Shown: positions 17,922 through 27,222, counted from the stretch's first letter. The stretch is DNA of 64,000 nt from an uncultured Methanolobus sp. (GCF_963667555.1 NZ_OY763421.1:2187562-2251561), one strand, 5' to 3'. Made by a program: numbers and translations. Notes: generated by a model not told the origin, from the letters alone.

Positions 17922-18138
17922 AAAAAAACAAATTCAAGCTAAAACCAGAGTGACTATCCGCCGAAGGCGGCACATTCCAATGATTCCATACAGAAGATTG
18001 TTGCATTTACGCTGAGAATTCTATAAAAGGAATGCGAAGAAAGTACTCCACTACAACATGTCAATTATTTAGTACTACTTGATGGGAAAACGCCGGCTTC
18101 GCCGGACCCTTCGGGATAATTCAAGTAATTCATGAAAG
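17922..18138 (+). repeat. intergenic repeat element, copy A (full length)
   Basis: About 217 bases 3' of pheS, with no ORF. Two modules are shared with copy C: a 5' part whose hairpin is CCGCC-GAA-GGCGG (17958-17970) followed by CACATTCC, and a 3' part with CCGGC-TTC-GCCGG (18093-18105) and CCC-TTC-GGG (18107-18115), then TTCAAG..ATTCATGAAA. The intervening sequence also aligns to copy C (for example ACAGAAGAT.TTGCATTTA). The GC-rich hairpins stand in an AT-rich intergenic region. Boundaries are estimated from where the alignment to copy C fades. No target-site duplication was identified. The rest of 17823-18245 is AT-rich. Confidence 0.85.
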
Positions 18139-18245
18139 AAAATAAATCAATATGCATGACAAAAATTGTCTACTTTCTTTAAGTAATATTAGCAGGATTT
18201 CTACATACCCTTTATTTTGAATATTGCAAAGTGCAATGCAATAAG

Positions 18246-19373
18246 TTATCTTTTGACTGTTATGATTATCTTTGCCACTAAGGACATATCGATATCAACT
18301 GCATTTGCAGGACAGAGTTCCCGGCAGCAGTAGCACATGATGCATTTGTCCTTGTTGATCACCAGGTGGTCATCTATTTCATCGATCGCCTTCACTGAAC
18401 AATTCACTGCACAGGCACCGCAGAGCACACATTTAGAAGTATTGATCTTTGGCTTCATTTCGAACTGCTTTCCGAAGAAGCGCATAACAAAAGGCGGAAG
18501 ACTGAAAAGAATGCCACCATTTGATGGTTTGTACTTCTGTGTGACGGTTTGCGGGTCAATACCTACCACTTCAGGATTCCGATTTCCAAACCCACGTTCA
18601 AGAGCTGCAACTGTTGTCGGGACATGCATGGGATCCACACCCATCATGCCGGAAGCTATCACATCCAGTGACACGCAATCATACGATGCCATGATTGCAC
18701 CGGTCTTTATAGGAGTTCCATGAGCAGGACCGTTGCCTTCCATACCTATAACTGCATCCATTACAGCCAGGTGAGGTTTTGCAATTGAATATAGGTCAAT
18801 GACAGCCTCAGCAAAGAGTTTCCTGTCACCCAGAAGATGCATTTCTTTTCTTGTTTTAAGTGGCAATGCACCGAACATATTTTTGACAGCGCCTGTGTAA
18901 TATGTAAGTTCGTGGGTTTTCATCTTGGGAAGTGAGATTATCACATCTGCATCCGTAATAGCTTTAGAAATATAAAGACTTGAAAAACGCATTGCATCAG
19001 GAACTGCTACTTCTACATAACCTTCTGTCTGGAAATTAAGTAGCTGAACTTCCTGAGATCTAGCCACCTCCTCAATGCCTGATGTTCTAAAAGCATCAGC
19101 TGTTGCGCCAGGTCTGGTGATTCCTGCACCATCACCAATTACAGGTATACCACCGGCATCCTTCACCAGCTCACACATTGCGGCAACTATAGACGGATGA
19201 GTTGTTACGGCATCCTCAGGTTTACGTGCGGCAAGGACATTTGGTTTTAGAAGAACCCGGTCACCTTCAGAGATGATGGACTTCAGGCCACCTATCATGG
19301 AAAGAGCTTCAATGATGTATTCTTTGGATTTAGAATAGTCATCACATTTTACAATGGAAACTTTGTCAGCCAT
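18246..19373 (-). CDS. DUF362 protein with two 4Fe-4S ferredoxin motifs
   Basis: 375 residues. The first 290 residues are the DUF362 domain (GDRVLLKPNV, a dinucleotide-like GIPVIGDG, and ISLPKMKTHELTYYTGAVKN). The C-terminal 60 residues carry two CxxCxxCxxxC ferredoxin clusters (CVLCGACAVNC and CIMCYCCRELC), each followed by Ser/Pro. Members are cytoplasmic iron-sulfur proteins of unproven role, often proposed as electron carriers or dehydrogenase-like. It stands alone; 190 bases of promoter region separate it from the divergent PEF-CTERM gene. Confidence 0.88.
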   Translation of the reverse strand: MADKVSIVKCDDYSKSKEYIIEALSMIGGLKSIISEGDRVLLKPNVLAARKPEDAVTTHPSIVAAMCELVKDAGGIPVIGDGAGITRPGATADAFRTSGIEEVARSQEVQLLNFQTEGYVEVAVPDAMRFSSLYISKAITDADVIISLPKMKTHELTYYTGAVKNMFGALPLKTRKEMHLLGDRKLFAEAVIDLYSIAKPHLAVMDAVIGMEGNGPAHGTPIKTGAIMASYDCVSLDVIASGMMGVDPMHVPTTVAALERGFGNRNPEVVGIDPQTVTQKYKPSNGGILFSLPPFVMRFFGKQFEMKPKINTSKCVLCGACAVNCSVKAIDEIDDHLVINKDKCIMCYCCRELCPANAVDIDMSLVAKIIITVKR

Positions 19374-19579
19374 TGAGAACTATATTAGAGAAGTAGCTTG
19401 AAAAATATACCGGAAAAACGTCTTTGTTTCAAAACATGTTTTGTTTTATCTGTATAAAAGCACGTACATCATCATTAGCATGATGGTGAGTTATTACCCA
19501 TATTGAGAAAGTATATAATCAAATAGAAAGAGAATATAGAGTATCAACACAATAATTATATTGAGTGGTGGTGCACAAG

Positions 19580-20077
19580 ATGAAGAAATTATTAATAATG
19601 ATGCTGATACTGCTGCTTGCCTTTACACAAATGGCAGCCGCACAGATGCCAGTTGTAGATGGTTATCTTGAATGGAATCACAAAAATGGCGCAGAGCAGA
19701 CTACAGATATGTTGGATTGCAGCGACTATGACCCGGTACTTGGAGACGGATATCTTCACTGGGTTGTCACACCTGATGCAAACTTTGCTGATGCATATAT
19801 TCAGGTTGGAGACGATGGTGACTGGTTCCAGATGGACACATCCAAGACCAGCGGTACTATGAGACATTTCTATACTGAACCATATTATACTGAAGATGAA
19901 CTAGCAGACATGAACGTGACTATGGAGTACTATGGAACAGCTTCAGATAAGACAAAAATAACACTTTCACACTACTGCCCAGGAGATGATTATGAGGTAC
20001 CAGAATTCCCAATGATCGCTCTGCCAATTGCAGCAATTATTGGACTTGCATTCATCTTCCAGCGCAGAAAGGAGTAA
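19580..20077 (+). CDS. exported protein with PEF-CTERM sorting signal
   Basis: 165 residues from the ATG at 19580 (GGTGGTG 7 bases upstream; an upstream in-frame GTG is in that site). A signal peptide (about 2-20, cleavage after AAA) precedes a beta-rich extracellular part of about 115 residues. It ends in VPEFPMIALPIAAIIG plus a basic tail, the PEF-CTERM signal that archaeosortase cleaves while attaching a lipid. No enzymatic motif is seen; the protein is probably a cell-surface component. Its stop codon lies at the centre of a perfect 22-base palindromic terminator. Confidence 0.82.
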   Translation: MKKLLIMMLILLLAFTQMAAAQMPVVDGYLEWNHKNGAEQTTDMLDCSDYDPVLGDGYLHWVVTPDANFADAYIQVGDDGDWFQMDTSKTSGTMRHFYTEPYYTEDELADMNVTMEYYGTASDKTKITLSHYCPGDDYEVPEFPMIALPIAAIIGLAFIFQRRKE

Positions 20078-20103
20078 ATTTACTCCTTTAAACTTTCTTT
20101 TTT
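20068..20103 (+). terminator. palindromic terminator overlapping the PEF-CTERM stop codon
   Basis: AAAGGAGTAAA (20068-20078) is the exact reverse complement of TTTACTCCTTT (20079-20089). A T-rich tract follows (CTTTCTTTTTTT). The TAA stop (20075-20077) is within the left arm. Confidence 0.8.
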
Positions 20104-20108
20104 TGAAA

Positions 20109-20852
20109 TTAATTATCCATAGCTTCTTCTACGCTTTTTCTGATGATATATCCAGCTTCATGTAGAATTGTATCGCATATCTGCGCATCCTTTTCCATAC
20201 TTGCAGTACATGGATATGAATGATGAGCACTTGAAATGATTTCCTTGTAATCCTTTACATCCGACCATTTCAGTTTCTTGGCAACGAACCATGTTGCACC
20301 GCAGGGAGCATCTCTAAGAACTTCAGCATGAGTGAAGATACCATTAGCATGATCCACTTCGATCTTAAGCAGAGGACGACCAAATCCCATTTTAACGAAC
20401 TCATCGATTGTGGGTTTTCCAGTTAATTCCAGTGAGCAGAAAGGTTTCGGACATTCAAACTCAATCCCCTGCGATTCAAGTTTTTTCCTTATCTGTTCGG
20501 TAAGACCTGCCGGAACAAGACGGGAATCGTCAACCGGGATTATAACTGCCTTTGCATTGCTTGACAGAGCAATATCGGGTACAGACATCATAAGGTCTGG
20601 ATGAAGATCAATTGCAATAATCAGGTCTGCCACCGGAAGATTTGACGGAATATACTCATCTGTGTCCTCTACAAAATCCGGCAGGTCAGTCCTTAGTTCA
20701 AAAAGACCCATGATCATAGGTGCAAAGCTCATCCTTGGTTCGCGACAATGATCACAGAGATCACCACATGAGACACAAAAACTGTCAGAGTTGATAAGGT
20801 TACCTACAACCTTTTTTCCAAACTCCCCTGAATAAAAAATGCTCAGACGCAT
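20109..20852 (-). CDS. DUF166 family protein
   Basis: 247 residues. The N-terminal beta strand MRLSIFYSGEFG, the cysteine-rich CVSCGDLCDHCR (about residues 27-38) and later cysteines (CPKPFCSLEL, APCGATWF) match DUF166, a family nearly confined to methanogens and sometimes described as thymidylate-synthase-like. The cysteines suggest metal or cluster binding. Downstream member of a minus-strand series with DUF531 and larE, separated by about 40 bases, so co-expression is likely. No function can be assigned. Confidence 0.78.
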   Translation of the reverse strand: MRLSIFYSGEFGKKVVGNLINSDSFCVSCGDLCDHCREPRMSFAPMIMGLFELRTDLPDFVEDTDEYIPSNLPVADLIIAIDLHPDLMMSVPDIALSSNAKAVIIPVDDSRLVPAGLTEQIRKKLESQGIEFECPKPFCSLELTGKPTIDEFVKMGFGRPLLKIEVDHANGIFTHAEVLRDAPCGATWFVAKKLKWSDVKDYKEIISSAHHSYPCTASMEKDAQICDTILHEAGYIIRKSVEEAMDN

Positions 20853-20892
20853 GAAAAACAGTATACAATTGATACTAAATAAAGTTCCCTAC

Positions 20893-21429
20893 TTACTTTA
20901 CTGAACTCTTTGTACGAACAATTCCCATAACATAAGAAGGTATGCAGCCAATCGCCGTACATGTTTCAAGTGAGACACCCTGGGAAGTTATGTCAAGATG
21001 ATACCTTGCAAGACTGAAAAGATCCTTTGGAAGCCCTTTTCTTCCAAGCCCGACAAGCACAAGGAAGGATTTATTATTTATAATCTCATCTGCAAAGGTT
21101 TCCGGAGTAATGGCAAATTTCTGCTCAGGCTTTGAAGTTGTCACAACCACAGAACCAAAATGCGCCTGAAAACCTTTCTTGGGAAGGTCGAAAACAAAAA
21201 GATGCTTTTTCTCATGCAGTAGCTTCAGGTATTTCCCGGATTCCCCGATCGTTGTTTTATCAGCAACAAATTCCACAAGCTCATCTGCATCCATCTTAAA
21301 AGGAAAGTCATAAAGAGCAAGAGAAAATCCATATGCATAACATATAGGTGCAGCCCTTGCGATTGCCCTGTAATGAGCATCCAGCACTTTGATCTTATCA
21401 TATGTGTTCACTATACCTAATGTCAGCAT
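20893..21429 (-). CDS. DUF531 family protein
   Basis: 178 residues from the ATG at 21429, chosen because AGGTG precedes it by 6 bases; a GTG at 21438 lies inside that site. The start MLTLGIVNTYDKIKVLDAHY and the middle section LGRKGLPKDL are typical of DUF531, a methanogen-enriched family with a SPOUT/RNA-modification-like look, which I cannot prove. It lies between larE and the DUF166 gene on the same strand. The conserved placement of these genes in methanogens would support joint function but has not been checked here. Confidence 0.72.
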   Translation of the reverse strand: MLTLGIVNTYDKIKVLDAHYRAIARAAPICYAYGFSLALYDFPFKMDADELVEFVADKTTIGESGKYLKLLHEKKHLFVFDLPKKGFQAHFGSVVVTTSKPEQKFAITPETFADEIINNKSFLVLVGLGRKGLPKDLFSLARYHLDITSQGVSLETCTAIGCIPSYVMGIVRTKSSVK

Positions 21430-21523
21430 GCATATCACCTTTTAGTCAAGTTTTCAGGCAGAACACAGATTACTTACACCTATTAAACCTGTTGCATTGA
21501 GCATAATGTACCTGATGGCCGAT

Positions 21524-22342
21524 TCATAGCTCGTGTTGTGCCCACAGGACTTCATCCATGCTTCCACTCCTGAAACCTTCAAGATCCATGGTAACATAAC
21601 TAAAACCAATCTCTTTAAAATAACGAACCACTTCATCTTTCATAGAAATCAGTTCAAGCATATCAGAAGCACTCACTTCTATACGTGCAATGCCTTTGTG
21701 GTCACGCACCCTGAATCCCTGTAATCCGTTATCGAAGAGAAATGATTCGGCAGAATCCACTCTACTGATGCCTTCTGCGGTAAGTGCCTCACCGTAAGGG
21801 AACCTTGAAGCAAGACACGGCGATGATAGTTTATCTGCAACCGAAATACCGAATTCATTTGCTATCTGGCGTATCTCGTTCTTACTTACATCCTGTGCCA
21901 TAAAAGGCGAGTGTACAACACCACCCGCTTCCTCTATTGCTTTTCTTCCGGGACGGTATGAGGCAAGGTCCGAAGAATTGCTGCCTTCAAGTATTACATT
22001 TAATCCAAGCTTTTTCCTGACCTTGTCCATGGAGGAGATGATCTCTTTTTTGCAATAATAACACCTTTTGGGGCTGTTCTCTGCAATCTGGGGAAAAGAT
22101 AGTTCATCAAGCTGTACAACCTTGTGCATGATGCCGATTTCAGCAGCTATTTTTTTCGCCGCTTTAAGCTCCCTGTCAGGGAATGAGCGGAGATTAACAG
22201 TTACAGCAACCGCCCTTTCTCCAAGTGCCTCATGAGCCAGAAAAGCAAGGGTTGCACTATCAACCCCGCCGGAAAACGCCACAAGTGCGCTTTCATAAGA
22301 AGCTATGTCCTTTTTGAGCAGTTCTACTTTAGATTTGATCAT
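21524..22342 (-). CDS. larE: LarE-family ATP-dependent sulfur transferase, probable [4Fe-4S] type
   Basis: 272 residues. The PP-loop SGGVDSATLAF (about 23-33) binds ATP. Cysteines at CYYC (about 89-92) and SPCLASRFPYG (about 179) form the three-cysteine pattern of LarE/TsuA-like proteins that hold a 4Fe-4S cluster and take sulfur from free sulfide, unlike the single sacrificial cysteine of lactobacilli. LarE makes the thiocarboxylates of the nickel-pincer cofactor. larB and larC are absent from this window, so in this methanogen it may serve another sulfur-transfer pathway. Divergent from glmM with 150 bases between. Confidence 0.85.
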   Translation of the reverse strand: MIKSKVELLKKDIASYESALVAFSGGVDSATLAFLAHEALGERAVAVTVNLRSFPDRELKAAKKIAAEIGIMHKVVQLDELSFPQIAENSPKRCYYCKKEIISSMDKVRKKLGLNVILEGSNSSDLASYRPGRKAIEEAGGVVHSPFMAQDVSKNEIRQIANEFGISVADKLSSPCLASRFPYGEALTAEGISRVDSAESFLFDNGLQGFRVRDHKGIARIEVSASDMLELISMKDEVVRYFKEIGFSYVTMDLEGFRSGSMDEVLWAQHEL

Positions 22343-22492
22343 TCAATTACTATATGCAGAATATATTATTAAGAATATTCTCATAAAATGTCGCAGGATA
22401 CAATAGAGAACGCTAAGACCGTATGTTCTTCAAAAAGCATAAAATAGGATTTTAGCATATACTTGCAATACTTTTAACAATGGTGATAATTG

Positions 22493-23833
22493 ATGGCATT
22501 TTTCGGAACTAATGGCGTAAGGGGAATAGCAAACGAATACATAACTCCGCAACTGGCAATCGATGTTGCAAGGAGTCTTGGAACCTACATGGGTTCAAAA
22601 GGCGTTGTTGCTATAGGAAGAGACACAAGAGCCTCAGGTGAGATGTTAAAATCCGCTGCAATTGCCGGTGCACTTTCAGCAGGACTTACAGTTATTGACG
22701 TGGGAATCTGCCCCACACCTTCAGTACAATACTACGTTAAAGAGTATGCAGATGCAGGAATTGTTGTAACTGCATCCCACAACCCAAGGGAGTACAATGG
22801 AATAAAACTCATCGCAGCTGACGGCAGTGAGATGTCACGTGAAGGCGAAAGAGAGATCGAGAAGATATACTATTCCAAAGAGTTCAGCGCAGCATCATGG
22901 GAAAAGACAGGAGACCTGCGCCATGACAGTAATGCCAATGAATTCTATGTTAATGGCATCATCAACTCTGTAGATAACAAGCTGATCCGTGAGAAGAAGT
23001 TCAAGGTCGTAGTGGACACCGGATGCGGCGCAGGTTCTGTAACATTGCCATTCCTCCTCCAGAAACTTGGATGTGAGGTTATCACCCTCAACGGCCAGGT
23101 TGACGGTACATTCCCCTGGAGAAACCCGGAACCAACACCTGATGTACTCACAGAACTTGCAGACATTGTGAAACTGGTTGGTGCAAACATGGGAGTCGCG
23201 CAGGACGGAGATGCAGACCGTGCAGTATTCTTTGATGAAAATGGAAATTTCATCGAAGAAGAGATCCAGCTTGCAATGATGGCAAAATATGTCCTTGAAA
23301 GAAAGAAAGGACCAATTGTCACACCGGTTAGCTCCTCATCACGTATGGTCGACGTTGCAAAAGAAGCAGGTGTTGAGCTCGCATGGACGGCCGTGGGTTC
23401 CATTAATGTTGCACGCAAGATGATGGAGATCGATGCAGTATTTGGAGGAGAAGGCAACGGAGGCCTTATTTTCCCTGAACACCAGTACTGCCGTGATGGT
23501 GCTATGGCATGTGCTAAATTCCTAGAGATAATTGCAAACGGACAGAAGCTTTCAGAACTTGCACAGAGTGTGCCTGAGTACTTTAACTCCAAGACAAAGA
23601 TAAAGATCAATGACGCAGTTGCAACCATGGAAAAAGTAAAGAATGAAGTCCTTGCAGGAGATAACGAGGTCGACACCAGAGACGGAGTTAAAGTATGGTA
23701 CAACGACGGTTGGGTGCTTATAAGACCATCAGGAACCGAACCAATAATCAGAATTTTTGCTGAATCAAAAACAAAGGAAAGAGCAGATACTCTCATGAAT
23801 GAGGGTGTTGAGCTTGTCAATAAAGCAAAATAA
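22493..23833 (+). CDS. glmM: phosphoglucosamine mutase (alpha-D-phosphohexomutase family)
   Basis: 446 residues from the ATG at 22493; the TTG immediately before it is unlikely. The catalytic serine loop is TASHNP (about 93-98), the metal loop is QDGDADRAVF, the sugar loop is GGEGNGG and the phosphate loop is RPSGTEPIIRI. All four sites of the family are intact. In archaea these enzymes isomerise glucosamine-6-phosphate or mannose-6-phosphate for cell-surface and glycan precursors; glucosamine is the more likely substrate here by similarity, but mannose is possible. Single gene, convergent with DUF99. Confidence 0.92.
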   Translation: MAFFGTNGVRGIANEYITPQLAIDVARSLGTYMGSKGVVAIGRDTRASGEMLKSAAIAGALSAGLTVIDVGICPTPSVQYYVKEYADAGIVVTASHNPREYNGIKLIAADGSEMSREGEREIEKIYYSKEFSAASWEKTGDLRHDSNANEFYVNGIINSVDNKLIREKKFKVVVDTGCGAGSVTLPFLLQKLGCEVITLNGQVDGTFPWRNPEPTPDVLTELADIVKLVGANMGVAQDGDADRAVFFDENGNFIEEEIQLAMMAKYVLERKKGPIVTPVSSSSRMVDVAKEAGVELAWTAVGSINVARKMMEIDAVFGGEGNGGLIFPEHQYCRDGAMACAKFLEIIANGQKLSELAQSVPEYFNSKTKIKINDAVATMEKVKNEVLAGDNEVDTRDGVKVWYNDGWVLIRPSGTEPIIRIFAESKTKERADTLMNEGVELVNKAK

Positions 23834-23870
23834 ATTCATTCAAAAAAAGGCTTGCTTTTGCAGAGAAAGA

Positions 23871-24470
23871 TCACGCCTTTCCTCTTGATTCACCAAGGAC
23901 AATTCCCGTAGCAATCAGATGAGCAACTCTGAGCGGTTCCGGGATATTGCTCCTTGTTGATGTTATTTTTATTATTTTTGCGGCAATATCGGGATCAATC
24001 CCGCAACACTGGAAGAAAACAGGATTCTCATTGTCTTTTGTAACCACACTGCTGATCATTCCAGCCTTTCTTATAATTTCCATCCGGGTTTCAGATTCAG
24101 GCAAAAATGAAAGAGCTTTTTCTATACTTTCAAAATCAGGCAGATCACGCATCAGAACGATTACCGGAACATCCGTCCTTTCATACAGGGCAACTATGTC
24201 CACCGGGTTGAATCCTCCATACGTGACACCATCTAGCATTATGGCACGAATCTGCGGCAAATGTTTACTGTTATTTACCATTGAAACGATGTTATCTGTT
24301 GCATCCAGGCCGTCCTTTGTGACCTCAGAACGGAGTACACCATCAAGCCATTTTCCGCCACGAAAGAAAGCTCCGACTATGACAATTTTATCGCTGATAA
24401 GCGCAGAATCATCTATACCAAGTATACGAATCTCATCTTTTATGTGAAAACTATGTTGTGCACTGTTCAC
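23871..24470 (-). CDS. DUF99 (endonuclease V-like) protein
   Basis: 199 residues. The N terminus IRILGIDDSAL and the segments LDGVTYGGFN and FFQCCGIDP..AA are landmarks of DUF99, an archaeal family related in fold to endonuclease V; some members cut DNA containing deoxyuridine. The acidic residues of the active site appear to be present (IDDS near residue 19 and LDG near 79). It is not part of an operon: PAN starts the next unit on this strand. Its 3' end faces glmM, with 37 bases between the stops. Confidence 0.82.
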   Translation of the reverse strand: MNSAQHSFHIKDEIRILGIDDSALISDKIVIVGAFFRGGKWLDGVLRSEVTKDGLDATDNIVSMVNNSKHLPQIRAIMLDGVTYGGFNPVDIVALYERTDVPVIVLMRDLPDFESIEKALSFLPESETRMEIIRKAGMISSVVTKDNENPVFFQCCGIDPDIAAKIIKITSTRSNIPEPLRVAHLIATGIVLGESRGKA

Positions 24471-24517
24471 AAAAAATAGTATGAAAAAAGGTAATGAAGT
24501 AACTTACCAGAGGAATG

Positions 24518-25807
24518 TCAGATGAACATTCCTTCCGGAAGAACTTCCTTTGGGGTTTCTTTCTTTGACATGACCTTCTGTACAGACTCAAGGAAATCAT
24601 CCATAGAGATCGTTTTCTTGTCAAGTCTTACAGCAAGCATACCTGCTTCCATGGCAATTGCATTCAGATCTGCACCGCTTGCCTTCTCGGTGAGTTTTGC
24701 CAGTTTCTTGAAGTCAATATCTTTTGCAACGGACATGAAACGTGTGTGTATCCTGAAGATATTCTCACGTGCCACTTCATCCGGCATTGGTACATTGACT
24801 ATCCTGTCAAATCTGCCAGGTCTGAGAATTGCAGGGTCAAGAACATCCAGCCTGTTAGTGGCTGCGATAATTCTCACATCACCTCTGTTATCAAAACCAT
24901 CCATTTCCGCAAGCAACTGCATGAGTGTCCTCTGGACTTCACGGTCTGCGCCGTTAGTGTCATTAAGACGCCTTGAAGCAATTGCATCCAGCTCATCGAT
25001 GAAGATGATACTAGGGGATTTTTTCCTTGCCATTTCAAATAGTTCTCTGACAAGTTTTGAACCGTCGCCAATGTATTTCTGTATCAGCTCAGAACCTACC
25101 ACCCTGATGTAAGTGGCTTCAGTCCTGTGTGCAACGGCCTTTGCCAGTAAGGTCTTACCGGTTCCTGGCTCACCGTAAAGGAGAACACCTTTTGGCGGAG
25201 TGATACCTATACGCTGGAAAGCCTCCGGTTTTGTTAGTGGTAATTCTACAGATTCTATAAGTTCCTGTATCTGTGAATCAAGTCCACCTATATCTTCGTA
25301 GTCAACATCCTGTGACTCTATTACCTCCATTGCTGAAACTGCAGGGTCTTCGCTTGTTGGGATAACTTCCACGATCGCAAGTGTCTGCTGGTTCAATGCA
25401 ACTTTTGCACCTGGAACTAAAGATTCTTCACTCAGGTACTGGGATACATTGACCATGAACTGCGGTCCTGTGGAACTTCTTACAAGCACCTTTTCCTCTG
25501 AAATGACATCCATTATCGTTGCCACTACAAGAGGAACGGTTTTCAGACGGTCAACTTCCGCCTGCAGCCTGCGCACCTCACGTTCGTATTTGAGCTTCTG
25601 GCTCTCAACAAAACGTTTTTCTGACTCGATCTGGTCGCATTGTTCCTTCAGGAGAGTATTCCTGGACTCTAACTGTCTCATTCGGTCTAACAGATATTTG
25701 GAAAAATCTTCCTCGTTACCTGTACCGACATAGTCATAGTCGGCTTTGTTCACAGAGGTAAAATCATACCTGCCGTGCTCAAAGTCACTGTCGCTGGTCT
25801 CGCTCAT
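24518..25807 (-). CDS. pan: proteasome-activating nucleotidase PAN
   Basis: 429 residues from the ATG at 25807, which follows GGAGG by 3-4 bases; an in-frame ATG at 25834 has no such site. An acidic, disordered N terminus is followed by a coiled coil (about 35-85), an OB-type domain (about 90-145) and the AAA+ domain with Walker A GEPGTGKT (about 210), Walker [10 protein letters not shown] and the second-region-of-homology arginines. PAN hexamers unfold proteins into the 20S proteasome. The C terminus reads ...EGMFI; the last three fit hydrophobic-aromatic-X but with Phe where HbYX has Tyr. Divergent from MBF1. Confidence 0.95.
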   Translation of the reverse strand: MSETSDSDFEHGRYDFTSVNKADYDYVGTGNEEDFSKYLLDRMRQLESRNTLLKEQCDQIESEKRFVESQKLKYEREVRRLQAEVDRLKTVPLVVATIMDVISEEKVLVRSSTGPQFMVNVSQYLSEESLVPGAKVALNQQTLAIVEVIPTSEDPAVSAMEVIESQDVDYEDIGGLDSQIQELIESVELPLTKPEAFQRIGITPPKGVLLYGEPGTGKTLLAKAVAHRTEATYIRVVGSELIQKYIGDGSKLVRELFEMARKKSPSIIFIDELDAIASRRLNDTNGADREVQRTLMQLLAEMDGFDNRGDVRIIAATNRLDVLDPAILRPGRFDRIVNVPMPDEVARENIFRIHTRFMSVAKDIDFKKLAKLTEKASGADLNAIAMEAGMLAVRLDKKTISMDDFLESVQKVMSKKETPKEVLPEGMFI

Positions 25808-25890
25808 GTGCCTCCGAATACTATTTAAGTGCAAAGGGTATATAGCCCTTTCGTAAAGAAGAGATTAGACACTTTATGAGTTGAAGATCT

Positions 25891-26382
25891 ATGCAGTGTG
25901 AAATATGTGGCGCCGAGATCAGAGGCGATTCTTTTAAAGTAAATATTGACGGTGGTGAACTTACAGTATGTGGAAGATGTTCACAATACGGAACTGCAGC
26001 AGGCAAGCGCAGTCCTGTGTCCAAGAAAATTGCACCTGTAAGCCGTCGGCCAGCTCCTGCATCAGGAAGTGGCAGACCCCCTAGGAAAGCCCCTGGAATG
26101 ATAGTTGACGAACTTGTGGATGAATATGGACAGTTGATCAAAGAAGCAAGAGAAAGAAAGAAGTGGTCCCATGACCAGCTGGCTTCGAAGATCAAGGAAA
26201 AATCAACACTTATCAGAAAGATAGAGCGTGAAGAGATAGTTCCTGAAGACGATGTCCGCCAGAAGATCGAGAAAGCACTTGATATCAAACTCACGGAAAG
26301 GACCGGAGAGAATGACTGGAGTGGTGAAAGACTTAACCGTGGAACTACTCTTGGTGACATCGTGACCATCAAGAGGAAATAA
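25891..26382 (+). CDS. archaeal multiprotein bridging factor 1 (aMBF1)
   Basis: 163 residues. An N-terminal zinc ribbon with CEICGAEI and CGRC (about residues 2-30), a flexible Pro/Arg-rich linker, then a helix-turn-helix of the Cro/C1 type (about 80-140, ELIKEARERKKWSHDQLASKI). This domain order is diagnostic of archaeal MBF1, which binds ribosomes and may act in transcription. It is divergent from PAN, sharing an 83-base promoter. A long minus-strand open frame that covers this gene and proC is not coding. Next gene proC follows after 24 bases. Confidence 0.93.
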   Translation: MQCEICGAEIRGDSFKVNIDGGELTVCGRCSQYGTAAGKRSPVSKKIAPVSRRPAPASGSGRPPRKAPGMIVDELVDEYGQLIKEARERKKWSHDQLASKIKEKSTLIRKIEREEIVPEDDVRQKIEKALDIKLTERTGENDWSGERLNRGTTLGDIVTIKRK

Positions 26383-26406
26383 GAATCAAAATTACCGAGT
26401 GATAAA

Positions 26407-27222
26407 ATGAGCCTTGAAGGTAAAAAACTGGGATTTATCGGAACAGGAAAAATGGGTAGTGCATTAATTAAAGGAATATGCAATGCCGGACTTTTTTCTC
26501 CATCAAGCGTATATGCAAGTGATCTATACGAGCCATCCCTTGATGAACTTAAGCAGAATGTAGGAATTAATGTCTCTACAGACAATGCAGCTACTGTGAA
26601 TAATTCAGACATTATAGTGCTTGCAGTAAAGCCACAGATACTCAAAAAGGTAATTGCAGGCATAAAGGATGACATTGGTTCTGAGAAACTGGTAATATCC
26701 ATTGCAGCAGGTGTAAAACTGGCCGACATTGAAAAAGAGTTCAATGAAGGAACCAGGGTCATAAGAGTTATGCCAAACATTGCAGCAACTGTTGCAGAAG
26801 CTGCTTCTGCTATCACCCAGGGAAACAATGCATCCAAAGAAGATGCAGAGGATGCTCTGGCAATATTCGGTTCAGTTGGAAGTGCAATCCAGGTTCCTGA
26901 AAACCTCATGGATGCAGTAACAGGCCTTTCTGGCAGTGGACCTGCATACATTTTCCCGATAATAGAAGCAATGGCAGACGGTGCTGTATATGAAGGACTT
27001 GACAGGAAGAGTGCACTTGTACTTGCAGCTCAGACTGTCCTTGGTGCTGCAAAGATGGCACTTGAAACCGAAACTCATCCAGGGGAACTGAAGGATATGG
27101 TCACATCTCCTGCAGGAACAACCATCAGAGGAATAAAAGTCCTGGAAGAGTACGGAGTAAGGTCAGCTTTTATGCAGGCAGTCATTGAATCATCCAACCG
27201 TTCTAAAGAACTTGGAAAATAA
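26407..27222 (+). CDS. proC: pyrroline-5-carboxylate reductase
   Basis: 271 residues, normal length. The Rossmann motif GFIGTGKMGSALIKG is at residues 9-23 and the family signature near the dimer domain reads LSGSGPAYIFPIIEA followed by TVLGAAKM. The enzyme reduces 1-pyrroline-5-carboxylate to proline with NAD(P)H. No other proline gene is nearby; the 24-base gap to MBF1 suggests joint transcription. The start ATG follows GAGTGATAAA. Confidence 0.95.
   Translation: MSLEGKKLGFIGTGKMGSALIKGICNAGLFSPSSVYASDLYEPSLDELKQNVGINVSTDNAATVNNSDIIVLAVKPQILKKVIAGIKDDIGSEKLVISIAAGVKLADIEKEFNEGTRVIRVMPNIAATVAEAASAITQGNNASKEDAEDALAIFGSVGSAIQVPENLMDAVTGLSGSGPAYIFPIIEAMADGAVYEGLDRKSALVLAAQTVLGAAKMALETETHPGELKDMVTSPAGTTIRGIKVLEEYGVRSAFMQAVIESSNRSKELGK

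Noticed and set aside
22945-23820. Minus-strand ORF of 291 codons opposite glmM
   Set aside because: Antisense shadow of a well-conserved enzyme gene.
25821-26951. Minus-strand ORF of 376 codons opposite MBF1 and proC
   Set aside because: Composition (Ser, Leu, Pro rich) is typical of an antisense shadow; both plus-strand genes are clearly real.
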